A stretch of DNA of 64,000 nucleotides from Atopobiaceae bacterium (GTDB lineage: Bacteria; Actinomycetota; Coriobacteriia; Coriobacteriales; Atopobiaceae), in NCBI GenBank assembly GCA_022655215.1, contig JALCUE010000002.1, positions 550,386-614,385 of the forward strand, given 5' to 3'. The position numbers and the translations under genes are program-made. Shown here piece after piece: positions 1-8,591 of this stretch (the first letter of the stretch is position 1; every line of letters begins with the position of its first letter). The notes under the pieces are model-generated. The model was not told where the DNA came from, did no database searches, and saw only the letters and a program-made list of their open reading frames with translations.

Positions 1-268
1 GACCCTCGTCTTCGACGACTCGTTCTCGGCGCTCGACTACGCCACCGACCGCGCGCTGAGAGGCGCCCTCGAGGAGAGGTGCGCGGGCACCACGCGACTC
101 GTCGTGGCCCAGCGCATCGGAACCATCCGCGATGCCGACAAGATCATCGTGCTCGACCAGGGTCGCGTGGTCGGCCAGGGCACGCACGACGAGCTCATGA
201 AGACGTGCGAGACCTATCAGGAGATCGCGACGTCCCAGCTCTCGAAGGAGGAACTCGAAAATGCCTAG
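1..268 (+). CDS. ABC exporter subunit, 3' end (degenerate-site half of a heterodimer)
   Basis: Partial gene cut by the left edge; the first whole codon is at base 2 and the stop is at 266-268. The 88 visible residues are the end of an ATP-binding domain: a Walker B/D-loop region reading LVFDDSFSALD, then VVAQRIGTIRDAD where the H-loop should be, then VLDQGRVVGQGTHDEL. Asp replaces the usual catalytic Glu after Walker B, and Gln replaces the H-loop His. In heterodimeric exporters of the TM287/288 and BmrCD type these changes mark the subunit that carries the non-hydrolysing site. The next gene overlaps by 8 bases and encodes a full subunit with canonical Walker B and H-loop, so the two very likely form one exporter. 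The substrate cannot be read from sequence. Confidence 0.88.
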   Translation, partial: TLVFDDSFSALDYATDRALRGALEERCAGTTRLVVAQRIGTIRDADKIIVLDQGRVVGQGTHDELMKTCETYQEIATSQLSKEELENA

Positions 269-2060
269 CATGCCAGGAACCGGAAACCAGCAGGCCATGG
301 GCGAGGACGCCGACATCAAGGGCGCGTTCTCCTCGCTCGCCGGATACCTCGGTGCCATGAAGTGGCCCGTCATCATCGCCGTCGTGTTCTCGTTCGCCGG
401 CGCGATCCTGAACCTCATGGGGCCGTCCCGCCTGGGCGAGGTCACCGACCTCATCACGGCAGGTCTCACGGGAGACGTCGACATCGCCGCCATCGAGGCC
501 ATCGCATGGGTGCTCGTGGGCCTGTACGTGGGCGGTCTCATCCTCAACTACGCCCAGGGCTTCATCATGGCGACGGTGTCGCAGCGCATCTCCCAGAACA
601 TGCGTCGTGACATATCCGAGAAGATCGACCGTCTGCCCCTTCGCTATCTCGACTCCCACCCCACCGGCGACACGCTCTCCCGTGTCACCAACGACGTCGA
701 CACCGTGGGCCAGACCATGAACCAGTCCCTCTCCACGCTGGTGAGCTCCATCTGTCAGCTGGTGGGCGCGCTCATCCTCATGCTCGCCACCAACGTCCTC
801 ATGACGGTGGCAGGCGTGGTCGCCACCATCATCGGCGTGGTGCTGGTGATAGGCCTCGTCAAGAAGAGCCAGCCCCACTTCACGGCGCAGCAGGAGGAGC
901 TCGGCGACATCAACGGCCAGGTCGAGGAGATCTATGACGGCCTCGACGTCGTACGCACGCACAACGGCGAGGACTCTGCGCAGAGGCGCTTCCATGCCAC
1001 CAACGACCGTCTGTACGAGGCGGCGTGGAAGTCGTCGTTCCTCTCCGGCCTCAACATGCCCATCATGATCTTCATCGGCAACCTCTCCTACGTCGCGGTG
1101 TGCGTCACCGGCGCCGTGCTTGCCATGAGCGGGCAGATCGAGTTCGGCGTGATCGTCTCGTTCATGCTCTACATCCGCCTGTTCACCCAGCCGCTGCAGA
1201 ACATCTCGCAGGCCGCCACGTCCGTGCAGTCCATGGCCGCCGCATGCCAGCGCGTGTTCGACTTCCTCGCCGAGGATGAGGTGGCCGACGAGTCCGACAA
1301 GACCGAGCGCATCGAGAAGGTCGAGGGCCGCGTCACGTTCCATCACGTCAAGTTCGGCTACGAGCCCGATCGCACCATCATCAACGACTTCACCGCCACG
1401 GCGCAGCCCGGCCAGAAGGTCGCCATCGTCGGCCCCACGGGCGCCGGCAAGACCACGATCGTGAACCTCCTCGAGCGCTTCTACGAGGTCGACGAGGGTC
1501 GCATCACGCTGGACGGAAAGTCGACGCTCGAGGTCCCGCGCGCGGACGTCCGCAACCAGTTCGGCATGGTGCTCCAGGACACCTGGATCTTCGAGGGCAC
1601 GCTGCGTGAGAACCTCGTGTTCGACACCGAGGGCGTGACCGACGACAAGCTCGACGAGGCATGTGAGGCCTGCGGGCTCACGGGATACGTCGACTCGCTC
1701 CCCGACCGCTACGACACCAAGATCGACGACTCCTCGGCCATGAGCGCCGGCCAGCGTCAGCTCATCACCATCGCGCGTGCCATGTTGAAGGACGCACCCC
1801 TGCTGATCCTCGACGAGGCCACGAGCTCCGTCGACACCCGTACCGAGCTCAAGGTGCAGAAGGCCATGGACACCCTCATGGAGGGACGGACGAGCTTCGT
1901 CATCGCCCACCGTCTCTCCACCATCCGCGACGCCGACATGATCCTCGTCATGGAGCACGGCGACATCGTGGAGAAGGGCGACCACGAGGAGCTGCTCGCC
2001 AAGGGCGGCGCCTACGCCAAGCTCTACAACTCGCAGTTCGATGAGAGCGATGCCGCGTGA
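261..2060 (+). CDS. ABC exporter subunit with fused membrane and ATPase domains
   Basis: A 599-residue half-transporter. Residues 35-330 hold the membrane domain, with hydrophobic segments near 36-52, 80-100, 158-177, 180-200 and 265-300. Residues 355-590 hold the ATPase: Walker A GPTGAGKT at 391-398, Q-loop near 439, signature MSAGQ at 494-498 (the usual LSGGQ changed at two places), Walker B LLILDE at 514-519 and H-loop IAHR. Its catalytic Glu and H-loop His are intact, in contrast to the preceding subunit, so it should supply the active Walker B. The start ATG lies 9 bases after AAGGAGG and overlaps the upstream stop by 8 bases, indicating translational coupling. Multidrug, lipid or peptide efflux is possible. 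Confidence 0.93.
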   Translation: MPSMPGTGNQQAMGEDADIKGAFSSLAGYLGAMKWPVIIAVVFSFAGAILNLMGPSRLGEVTDLITAGLTGDVDIAAIEAIAWVLVGLYVGGLILNYAQGFIMATVSQRISQNMRRDISEKIDRLPLRYLDSHPTGDTLSRVTNDVDTVGQTMNQSLSTLVSSICQLVGALILMLATNVLMTVAGVVATIIGVVLVIGLVKKSQPHFTAQQEELGDINGQVEEIYDGLDVVRTHNGEDSAQRRFHATNDRLYEAAWKSSFLSGLNMPIMIFIGNLSYVAVCVTGAVLAMSGQIEFGVIVSFMLYIRLFTQPLQNISQAATSVQSMAAACQRVFDFLAEDEVADESDKTERIEKVEGRVTFHHVKFGYEPDRTIINDFTATAQPGQKVAIVGPTGAGKTTIVNLLERFYEVDEGRITLDGKSTLEVPRADVRNQFGMVLQDTWIFEGTLRENLVFDTEGVTDDKLDEACEACGLTGYVDSLPDRYDTKIDDSSAMSAGQRQLITIARAMLKDAPLLILDEATSSVDTRTELKVQKAMDTLMEGRTSFVIAHRLSTIRDADMILVMEHGDIVEKGDHEELLAKGGAYAKLYNSQFDESDAA

Positions 2061-2117
2061 GGCAGACCGCCTGCGCGGATGCGGCGACTCTGCTCCGCCT
2101 TCCCCTGCGTCCACGGG

Positions 2118-2123
2118 TAGACT
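2118..2123 (+). promoter_or_regulatory. candidate -10 box TAGACT upstream of murB
   Basis: TAGACT preceded by GGG lies 57 bases before the chosen murB start and just after the exporter operon ends. The same (G)GTnTAGACT or GGGTAGACT string occurs before pepT (24846) and before the gene at 41160. No clear -35 box is visible, so the call rests on the recurrence of the motif. Confidence 0.4.
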
Positions 2124-2179
2124 GGATGCTCACAGGAAGGTCGGGCGGGGTCGCCGCGGCCATGCTCGGGAGGGATCGA

Positions 2180-3118
2180 ATGGGAGACGTCCATAGACAG
2201 CGAACGGTGCCGGCGGCTCTGGCCGCCGACCTCCGCCGCATCGTAGGCGATGGGGCGGTGGTCGTGGATGAGCCCATGAGCGAGCACACCACCTTCGAGT
2301 GTGGCGGGCCGGCGGCGTTGTTCGTGTCGCCGTCCACGCCCACCCAGACGGGTGACGTCCTCGCGGCCTGCCGAGAGGCCCATGTCGAGACCTTCGTGCT
2401 GGGGCGTGGCAGCGACCTCCTCGTGTCCGACGAGGGCTTCGACGGGGTCGTGGTCTCCATGTCCGAGGACATGGACGACGTGGTGGTCGAGGGCGGAGCC
2501 ATGACCTGCCAGTCCGGCGTCGCGCTCGCTGATGCCTCCGAGATGGCCTGCGAACTCGGTCTCACGGGCCTCGAGTTCGCCTGCGGAATCCCGGGATCGG
2601 TGGGTGGTGCGGTGTTCATGAACGCCGGCGCCTACGGCGGATGCGTGGCCGACGTCCTCGACCGCGTCCGCGTCCTGACCGCCGACGGGCACGTGCGTGA
2701 CATCGCCGTGGACGACCTCGAGCTGGGGTATCGTACCAGCCGCGTGCGCACCGAGGGCATGGTGGTCGTCTCGGCCACGTTCGACCTCGACGAGGGCGAT
2801 CCCGACACCATACGTGACACCATGGACGACCTCACGCGCAGGCGCGAGGACAAGCAGCCGCTCGACATGGCGAGCGCCGGCTCCACCTTCAAGCGGCCGG
2901 AGGGCCACTTCGCGGGCAAGCTCATCGCGGACGCAGGGCTCCAGGGATATCGCGTGGGCGCCGCGGAGGTCTCGACCAAGCACGCAGGCTTCGTGGTGAA
3001 CACGGGGGGCGCGACGGCTGCTGACGTGGTGGCCGTGATAACGCATGTCCAAGACGAGGTGGAGCGCACGAGCGGCGTGCGTCTCGAGCCGGAGGTCCGT
3101 TTCCTGGGCAGGTTCTAG
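2180..3118 (+). CDS. murB: UDP-N-acetylenolpyruvoylglucosamine reductase
   Basis: MurB reduces UDP-GlcNAc-enolpyruvate to UDP-MurNAc with NADPH and FAD, the second committed step of peptidoglycan precursor synthesis in the cytoplasm. The 312-residue protein shows the FAD-binding PCMH-type region (LGRGSDLLVSDEGFDG, residues 74-89; GIPGSVGGAVFMNAGAYGG, 136-154), the catalytic Ser in AGSTFKRP (Ser235) and the C-terminal EPEVRF with the catalytic Glu at 305. The frame stays open upstream to 2057, but the ATG at 2180 follows GGGAGGG at good spacing and gives the normal family length; longer starts would add a non-conserved leader. It stands between the exporter genes and a convergent serine hydrolase gene, with only 11 bases to the latter. 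Confidence 0.94.
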   Translation: MGDVHRQRTVPAALAADLRRIVGDGAVVVDEPMSEHTTFECGGPAALFVSPSTPTQTGDVLAACREAHVETFVLGRGSDLLVSDEGFDGVVVSMSEDMDDVVVEGGAMTCQSGVALADASEMACELGLTGLEFACGIPGSVGGAVFMNAGAYGGCVADVLDRVRVLTADGHVRDIAVDDLELGYRTSRVRTEGMVVVSATFDLDEGDPDTIRDTMDDLTRRREDKQPLDMASAGSTFKRPEGHFAGKLIADAGLQGYRVGAAEVSTKHAGFVVNTGGATAADVVAVITHVQDEVERTSGVRLEPEVRFLGRF

Positions 3119-3129
3119 GGGCCGAGGCC

Positions 3130-4317
3130 TCAGGCTGTCATGAGCGCCGTGTGCGCGTTGTCCAGGCAGGCCACGAGCGTGCCCACCGCCAGGAAGTCCT
3201 CGGGGTCATCCGTGAGCACGGCGACGACGTAGTCCCCCGAGTCGGCACGGACGATGCCGCCGTCCACCGTCGAGGGGCCCGCGTTGGACTCCGCATCCGG
3301 GTACCATCCTGCCTTCGACCAGGAATCGACGCCATCCGTGACGGCGGCGATGGGGGACTTGAGGGTGTTGGAGAGGATATCCGCCGTGAAGACGGCCTGG
3401 TCCGTCCTGCCCCCGACGAGGAAGTCATAGCTCGCCGTCCAGATGCGTACGAGGTCGGCGGCCGAGTAGTCCGTGTAGTAGTGGTAGGAGAGGTCGGACA
3501 GGTCACATCCACAGGCTTCGACCCATGAGGCGAAGCCGGACTCGCCGAAGGTGGAGTGGAGCGTGCGGTATGCGTCGTTGTCCGAGTTCTCGATGCATTC
3601 CGCTATGGTCTCCCGCATCCCCGCCTGGTTCGAACCCACGACGTTCTGCTCGAGGTAGAGGACGTAGGGTGCCTTGATGGACGAGGCGCTGTAGACGGTG
3701 GCGTCGCTGTCATGCGAGATGGTGGCGCCCGTGCTGACGTCCACCAGCTCGTAGCTCACCGTATAGCCCTCTCCCTCGAGCTCGCTGGTGGCGAGGGCGA
3801 GTCGTTGGAGCTGCGTGGCCGCGCCGGAGGCGTCGACCCCCTCCACCTCGATTTCTCCGAGGTCGGCCGAAGCGAGCTCGTCGGCCGAGGTGACGGCCGC
3901 GGCGGCAGCGCGCGATTGGGCTCCGAGCGCGGCCTTGAACTCATCGTCCGTGAGGCCCTCGTCCGTCAGGTCGACGTCCAGGAGCGACTGGTCCTCGTCG
4001 GCGGAGGCGACGGTCTCCGTGGCCGTGGACGTATCGTCCGCCAGACCCTCGCCCTGCGCATCGTTCACGACGCCGACGGTCTCGTCGACCTCTTCCTGTG
4101 CGACGGTGGCATCCTCGATGGAACCGGCCACGGCGTTCGATATGGAGCCCACCATGAAGAGGACGACGGCCACGAGGCAGGCGGCGAGGCTCGCCCCGAC
4201 GCTCGTCAGCTCCACGGAGTTCCCGCGTCTCCGTGACGTGGAACGGAGGGACGCATGGGAGGCGACGTGGGATGGCCTCCTGCTCGTCCCTTCTCTCTGT
4301 CCGTCGTCTCGCGTCAT
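3130..4317 (-). CDS. membrane-anchored class A beta-lactamase-like serine hydrolase
   Basis: A 395-residue protein with a basic cytoplasmic N-terminus, one membrane segment near residues 38-58, an acidic Ser/Ala-rich spacer (66-165) and a C-terminal serine hydrolase domain. The penicillin-binding/beta-lactamase triad is visible: SSIK at 212-215 (SxxK nucleophile and general base), SDN at 245-247 and KAG at 335-337 where KTG is usual. This is the class A beta-lactamase superfamily, which also contains membrane proteins that do not confer resistance. A role in cell-wall metabolism or antibiotic sensing is as likely as drug hydrolysis. The start is the ATG at 4317, 10 bases after the UPF0210 stop, so the two genes probably share a transcript. 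An upstream in-frame ATG at 4395 would overlap that gene. Confidence 0.82.
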   Translation of the reverse strand: MTRDDGQREGTSRRPSHVASHASLRSTSRRRGNSVELTSVGASLAACLVAVVLFMVGSISNAVAGSIEDATVAQEEVDETVGVVNDAQGEGLADDTSTATETVASADEDQSLLDVDLTDEGLTDDEFKAALGAQSRAAAAAVTSADELASADLGEIEVEGVDASGAATQLQRLALATSELEGEGYTVSYELVDVSTGATISHDSDATVYSASSIKAPYVLYLEQNVVGSNQAGMRETIAECIENSDNDAYRTLHSTFGESGFASWVEACGCDLSDLSYHYYTDYSAADLVRIWTASYDFLVGGRTDQAVFTADILSNTLKSPIAAVTDGVDSWSKAGWYPDAESNAGPSTVDGGIVRADSGDYVVAVLTDDPEDFLAVGTLVACLDNAHTALMTA

Positions 4318-4327
4318 GGCCGTACCG

Positions 4328-5692
4328 TCAGTTCTTGAGGGAGTTGAGCGGTGCGGGGAAGCGGCCGCCCCGATGTGCGAGAACATGACCCGCATGTTCG
4401 TTCACGTGCATGACGGGCGCGGATCCGAACAGGCCTCCGAACTCGAGGACGTCGCCCTCGGACTTGCCGATGGCCGGGATGACACGCACGGCCGTGGTCT
4501 TCGAGTTGATGACGCCGATGGCCATCTCGTCGGCGATGATGCCGGCGATGGTCTCCACGGACGTGTCGCCGGGGATGGCGATCATGTCGAGGCCCACGGA
4601 GCACACGCAGGTCATCGCCTCGAGCTTCTCGAGGGAGAGGGCACCGTCCTTGGCCGCCTGGATCATGCCGGCATCCTCCGACACGGGGATGAACGCCCCG
4701 GACAGACCTCCCACGCTGGAGCTTGCCATGACGCCACCCTTCTTGACGGCGTCGTTCAACATGGCGAGGGCGCACGTGGTGCCCGGGCCTCCGCACTGGC
4801 CCACGCCCATGACCTCGAGGATGCGGGCCACTGAGTCGCCCACCGCAGGGGTGGGGGCCAGCGACAGGTCCACGATTCCCTTCTCGACGCCGAGGCGCGC
4901 GGCCGCGGTGCGGCTCATGAGCTCACCGGCGCGGGTGATCTTGAACGCCGTCTGCTTGATCCTCTCGGCGACCTCCATCATGTCGGCGCTCTCGGGGAGT
5001 TCGGAGAGGGCTGCGGCCATGACGCCGGGGCCCGAGACACCCACGTTGATGACCGCGTCCGCCTCGCCACAGCCGTGGATGGCGCCTGCCATGAAGGGGG
5101 AGTCCTCCACCATGTTGGAGAAGACCACGAGCTTGGCCGCGCCGTAGCAGTCGATGTCGACGGTGGCCTTGGCCGCGTCGAGGACCGTCTGCGCCATGAG
5201 CAGGACCGCGTCCATGTTTATGCCGGCGCGCAGGCTCGCGACGTTGACCGAGGAGCAGACGCGCGTGGTGGTGGCGAGCGCGTGGGGGATCGAGGCGATG
5301 AGCCGGCGATCGGCATCGCCGATGCCCTTCTGCACGAGCGCGGAGAAGCCGCCCAGGATGTCGATGCCCACGGCCTCGGCCGCTCGGTCGAGAGTGGCGG
5401 CTATGGGCGTGAGGTCCTCGTCGTGGCAGGCCGCGGCGATCTGCGCCACGGGCGTGACGGAGATCCGCTTGTTCACGATGGGGATGCCGAATTCGCCCTC
5501 GAGCTCCTCGGCCACCTCGACGAGATGTGCGGCCTGGTGGGTGATGCGGTCATAGACCTTGTCGCACATGCGGCCCATGTCCTCGTCCGCGCAGCCCGCC
5601 AGTGAGATGCCCATGGTGATTGTTCGGATGTCGAGGTGCTGCTCGGTGACCATGTTCAGGGTCTCGGCGACCTCTTCCGGCGTTATTGACAC
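4328..5692 (-). CDS. UPF0210 (DUF711) family protein
   Basis: A 454-residue member of the UPF0210/DUF711 family, conserved in many anaerobes and streptococci and of unsettled function. Family features are the N-terminal [19 protein letters not shown], the alanine/glycine-rich [10 protein letters not shown], the [20 protein letters not shown] stretch and [15 protein letters not shown]. The frame is open to 5911, but a GTG at 5692 is preceded by GGAAGGA at 7 to 8 bases and starts exactly where homologues start; the next ATG (5755) has no such site. In many genomes an ACT-domain protein (UPF0237) lies directly upstream. None is present here, because the upstream 600 bases are non-coding. It likely forms an operon with the downstream serine hydrolase. 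Confidence 0.85.
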   Translation of the reverse strand: MSITPEEVAETLNMVTEQHLDIRTITMGISLAGCADEDMGRMCDKVYDRITHQAAHLVEVAEELEGEFGIPIVNKRISVTPVAQIAAACHDEDLTPIAATLDRAAEAVGIDILGGFSALVQKGIGDADRRLIASIPHALATTTRVCSSVNVASLRAGINMDAVLLMAQTVLDAAKATVDIDCYGAAKLVVFSNMVEDSPFMAGAIHGCGEADAVINVGVSGPGVMAAALSELPESADMMEVAERIKQTAFKITRAGELMSRTAAARLGVEKGIVDLSLAPTPAVGDSVARILEVMGVGQCGGPGTTCALAMLNDAVKKGGVMASSSVGGLSGAFIPVSEDAGMIQAAKDGALSLEKLEAMTCVCSVGLDMIAIPGDTSVETIAGIIADEMAIGVINSKTTAVRVIPAIGKSEGDVLEFGGLFGSAPVMHVNEHAGHVLAHRGGRFPAPLNSLKN

Positions 5693-6324
5693 AGGCTCGT
5701 CCTTCCCGGGATGTCGGGCTGAGGGCACGATGTCGGCCCTTCCTTTTCTGGACATTATAGTGTGCGCACGTTCACGGCGGGGCGTCGTCGACGCCTTGCG
5801 AGCCAGCATCCTTACGCAATTGATGCCCTCGTACCTAAACACTACTAGACACAAAACGGCTGATGAACAGGATATCCCTTCTTTCGTAAATGTACTGCTA
5901 GAGGTGGTCAACCATTAAGAAATAGCAGGTAAACAATAGCATGTGTAACCCATTTGGTTCCTGACCTGTAGCATTGAGCTGAACGTATATGAAAAACGTT
6001 TAGTAGGAACCTAGGGAAAAGATGGCAAAACCGTATAGGTAAACGCTGAGGATTTGCCGCTTGGAATCGAGAAGCTACCACTGGCGGAGAATGGCTAGGT
6101 AGTCCCGCACTTACAAGAGTACAAAGGTCTCGACGGAATACGTCGGGGTCGATCTCATGTGGGTATGCCCTGACACTCGTTGGAACGCGGAAGAGAACGA
6201 ACGTTTGCAAAACGTAGTGGTTCGATCTGATTCGCGTCGTTCGGGTTTCGGGTCGTCGGCAGGGCGTCTGACGACGATCACAAGGTGAAGAAAGTTCTAG
6301 TGGTGTGTGACGGAAGGAGTACTA
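5693..6324. other. AT-rich non-coding interval between UPF0210 and the arabinose operon
   Basis: No convincing gene is found in these 632 bases. From about 5800 the base composition falls well below that of the flanking genes. The interval must hold the divergent promoters of UPF0210 (leftward) and the sugar operon (rightward). Visible elements are a 15-bp palindrome at 6201-6215, a short hairpin CGACG-GAATA-CGTCG at 6131-6145 and AAACGTTTA at 5994-6002. The 100-codon frame on the minus strand (5908-6210) has no ribosome binding site or family resemblance and was not called. A long untranslated leader for the sugar operon is possible. Confidence 0.6.
6201..6215. promoter_or_regulatory. 15-bp palindromic operator candidate (pentose regulon)
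   Basis: ACGTTTGCAAAACGT has perfect 6-bp arms around GCA. It lies 110 bases before the binding-protein gene of the arabinose operon. Two sites of the same architecture, with TTTnCAAAA in the middle, lie in the phosphoketolase leader (16592-16606 and 16664-16678). The shared core and spacing suggest one dimeric transcription factor. The LacI-type protein encoded at 15219-16223 is a candidate, but a global regulator is equally possible. Confidence 0.55.
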
Positions 6325-7530
6325 ATGAAGGATCTCTCTCGTCGTCAGTTCCTGCGCCTCTCGGGGCTCACCGCCGCCGGTGTGGGTGGCGCTCTCATGC
6401 TTGGAGGCTGCTCCGGCGGCTCCAGCTCGAGCAGCGACTCCTCCTCGACCGGTTCGGCCAGCACTGAGAAGATCAAGATCGGCTGCTCCATCTGGAGCTC
6501 GACCGATGCCCTCGGCTCGCTGTCGAAGAACATCGTCGACCAGGCCGCCACGCTTCTCGGCGTCGAGACCAGCTGGGTCGACCAGGGCCACGTCTCCGAG
6601 CAGGTCACGGCGTCCGTCGAGACGCTGTGCGCAGCCGGCTGCCAGGGCATCATCATCTGCAACTCCGCAGACTCCGAGATGACCTCCTGCATCAACACCT
6701 GCGACTCCAACGAGGTGTACATCGCCCAGTTCTACCGCATCATCAACCAGGACAACTCGCCCGACGTCTACTCGCTGGCCCAGAAGTCCAAGTACTATGT
6801 GGGCGCCGTGCACGAGAACGAGGTCGAGAACGGCAAGAAGCTCGTCAACCTCCTGCTCGAGGGCGGTGGCCCGAACAAGACCGGTGCCCGCCACATCTGC
6901 CTCGAGGGCTGGACGGTCGGCGACGCCACGTTCCAGCAGCGCTGGAACGGCTACAAGGCCGCCATCGACGAGTGGAACACCGCTCATCCCGATGACCAGG
7001 CCACGATGACCGACCCCGTCTATGCCAACACCTCCTCCTCCGAGGGCGCCAAGGTCACGCAGCAGTTCGTGAACACCAACCCCGACATGGACGCCCTCAT
7101 CGTCGCCGGTGGCGGCGGCGACCCGCTGGTCGGCTCCATCGGCCAGCTGGCCAACATGGGCCTCACCGGCCAGATCTCGGTCGTCTCGACCGACTTCCTC
7201 GAGGACCTCGAGGACCAGCTCAAGAGCGGTGGCATCTTCGCCGAGTCTGGCGGGCACTTCTGCGACCCCCTGTACTGCTTCCTCATGGTCTACAACGCCT
7301 GCCGCGGCAAGTACGAGGTCAAGGATGGGGACTTCGGCTACGAGATCAAGTTCCCGTACATCTACATCTCCTCCTCCGATGACTACGCCGACTACAAGAA
7401 GTACTTCGTCGACGAGTCCCCGTACACCGACGACGAGATGAAGACCCTGTCGGATGACGACTTCGACGCCCTCAACACGGCCGCCACGGCCCTGTCGATC
7501 GACGACGTGAAGAAGCGTCACGCAGCGTAA
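6325..7530 (+). CDS. sugar ABC transporter substrate-binding lipoprotein (Tat-type signal)
   Basis: A 401-residue periplasmic-binding-protein-like sugar receptor of the LacI/RbsB fold. The N-terminus carries a twin-arginine motif SRRQFLRLSG (residues 5-14) followed by a lipobox LGGC with Cys29, so it should be exported folded by the Tat system and anchored by a lipid. A Ser/Gly linker (30-52) precedes the binding domain, which has the two-lobe pattern (IKIGCSIW, GIIICNSAD, DALIVAGGGGDP, ISVVSTDF). It is the first gene of the transporter-arabinose operon, so L-arabinose or an arabinoside is the likely ligand. The ATG at 6325 follows GGAAGGAG at 6 bases; the ORF can be extended to 6307 but that would precede the binding site. 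Confidence 0.9.
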   Translation: MKDLSRRQFLRLSGLTAAGVGGALMLGGCSGGSSSSSDSSSTGSASTEKIKIGCSIWSSTDALGSLSKNIVDQAATLLGVETSWVDQGHVSEQVTASVETLCAAGCQGIIICNSADSEMTSCINTCDSNEVYIAQFYRIINQDNSPDVYSLAQKSKYYVGAVHENEVENGKKLVNLLLEGGGPNKTGARHICLEGWTVGDATFQQRWNGYKAAIDEWNTAHPDDQATMTDPVYANTSSSEGAKVTQQFVNTNPDMDALIVAGGGGDPLVGSIGQLANMGLTGQISVVSTDFLEDLEDQLKSGGIFAESGGHFCDPLYCFLMVYNACRGKYEVKDGDFGYEIKFPYIYISSSDDYADYKKYFVDESPYTDDEMKTLSDDDFDALNTAATALSIDDVKKRHAA

Positions 7531-7553
7531 GTGACGTCAGAGCGCCTTCCGTC

Positions 7554-7591
7554 ATCGGGGGCAAGTCCGGCGTCTCGGGCTTGCCCCCGAT
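7554..7591 (+). terminator. intercistronic hairpin after the binding-protein gene
   Basis: A 16-bp stem (7554-7569 with 7576-7591, one G-U pair) closes a 6-base loop. It lies in the gap between the binding protein and the first permease. No U-run follows, so it is more likely a partial terminator or a 3'-end stabiliser that lets the binding protein be made in excess of the membrane subunits, as in many ABC importer operons. Confidence 0.75.
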
Positions 7592-7627
7592 TATTCGGGG
7601 GGACCTTTCCTACGGAAGGAGCGATGT

Positions 7628-8578
7628 ATGAACTCGTTTCTCACCAAAGCACGGCAGAGCCAATGGTATGGGGTGGGCCTTCTGCTCATCATGACCTTCA
7701 TCTGCTGGGCCGTATTCAAGATCGCCTGTCCCACCACGTTCGGCTCCGCGGACAAGATGATGACCTACCTCCAGAGCGGCCTGATCTACGCCGTCGGCGG
7801 CTGTGGCCTGTACTTCATCGTGGTCATGGGGCTCTTCGACTTCTCCATCGGCGCCATGATGATCCTCTCAGAGCTGCTTGCCATTGGTAGCTGCCAGTAC
7901 ATCGGCTATGCGGGCATCATCATCGCGCCTGTGGTCTGTGGTCTTCTCCTCGGCCTGTGCAACGGCATCGCATACGTGAAGCTGCACATCCCCTCGATGA
8001 TCGTCACCACCGGACTCTCGCTCATCTACGAGTCCTTCTCCGTGTTCGCCTCCAACTGGGGCGGTACGCGACTTGACTCCGCATACAACGCCTTCGGCTC
8101 GTATCCCTGGAACCTCATCCTCGCCCTCGCGGCGTTCTGCTTCTGCGGGTTCCTGCTCAAGTACACGAAGGTCGGCACCTATACCAACGCAATCGGCTCC
8201 AACGAGCTCACGGCCAAGAACATGGGCGTGAACGTGAACAAGTACAAGGTGATCGCGTTCACCCTCTGCGGCCTGTTCACCGGTCTCATGTCCATCCTGT
8301 ACCTCGGCTACGGCACCGCGCAGACGCCCCAGACGGGCATGCTCTCGCAGGCGCTCAACTTCCAGCCGCTCATGGGCACGTTCTTCGGCCTGGCGTTCAA
8401 GAAGTACGGCCACCCGGTCGTCTCCATCGCCATCGGCGAGTTCATCATCGCCATGATCTTCGCGGGCTTCGTCGCCCTCGGCATGCCCACCACGGTCAAC
8501 AACGTGGTCACCGGCGCGGCACTGCTCATCATCGTCTGCCTGACCACCAAGCGCGTCAACGGCGCCGTCGTCAAGTAA
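7628..8578 (+). CDS. sugar ABC transporter permease (RbsC type)
   Basis: A 316-residue integral membrane protein of the BPD_transp_2 family, with eight to ten hydrophobic segments. The family's conserved cytoplasmic region appears as TNAIGSNELTAKNMGVNVNKYK (roughly residues 187-208), the loop that contacts the ATPase. A second permease of the same family is encoded at 10095-11099, so the transporter is probably a heterodimer of permeases with the two-domain ATPase between them. The ATG at 7628 sits behind GGAAGGAG; a nearby ATG at 7623 is in another frame. Expression is likely lower than that of the binding protein because of the hairpin upstream. Confidence 0.92.
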   Translation: MNSFLTKARQSQWYGVGLLLIMTFICWAVFKIACPTTFGSADKMMTYLQSGLIYAVGGCGLYFIVVMGLFDFSIGAMMILSELLAIGSCQYIGYAGIIIAPVVCGLLLGLCNGIAYVKLHIPSMIVTTGLSLIYESFSVFASNWGGTRLDSAYNAFGSYPWNLILALAAFCFCGFLLKYTKVGTYTNAIGSNELTAKNMGVNVNKYKVIAFTLCGLFTGLMSILYLGYGTAQTPQTGMLSQALNFQPLMGTFFGLAFKKYGHPVVSIAIGEFIIAMIFAGFVALGMPTTVNNVVTGAALLIIVCLTTKRVNGAVVK

Positions 8579-8591
8579 GGAGGGACAAACC

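Noticed and set aside
195-2114. A 639-codon open frame on the minus strand
   Set aside because: Antisense to the ABC exporter subunit, with no ribosome binding site or domain; a codon-bias shadow.
5908-6210. A 100-codon minus-strand frame in the AT-rich leader
   Set aside because: No binding site, no family resemblance, and it covers a region with operator-like palindromes. A short lineage-specific gene cannot be fully excluded.
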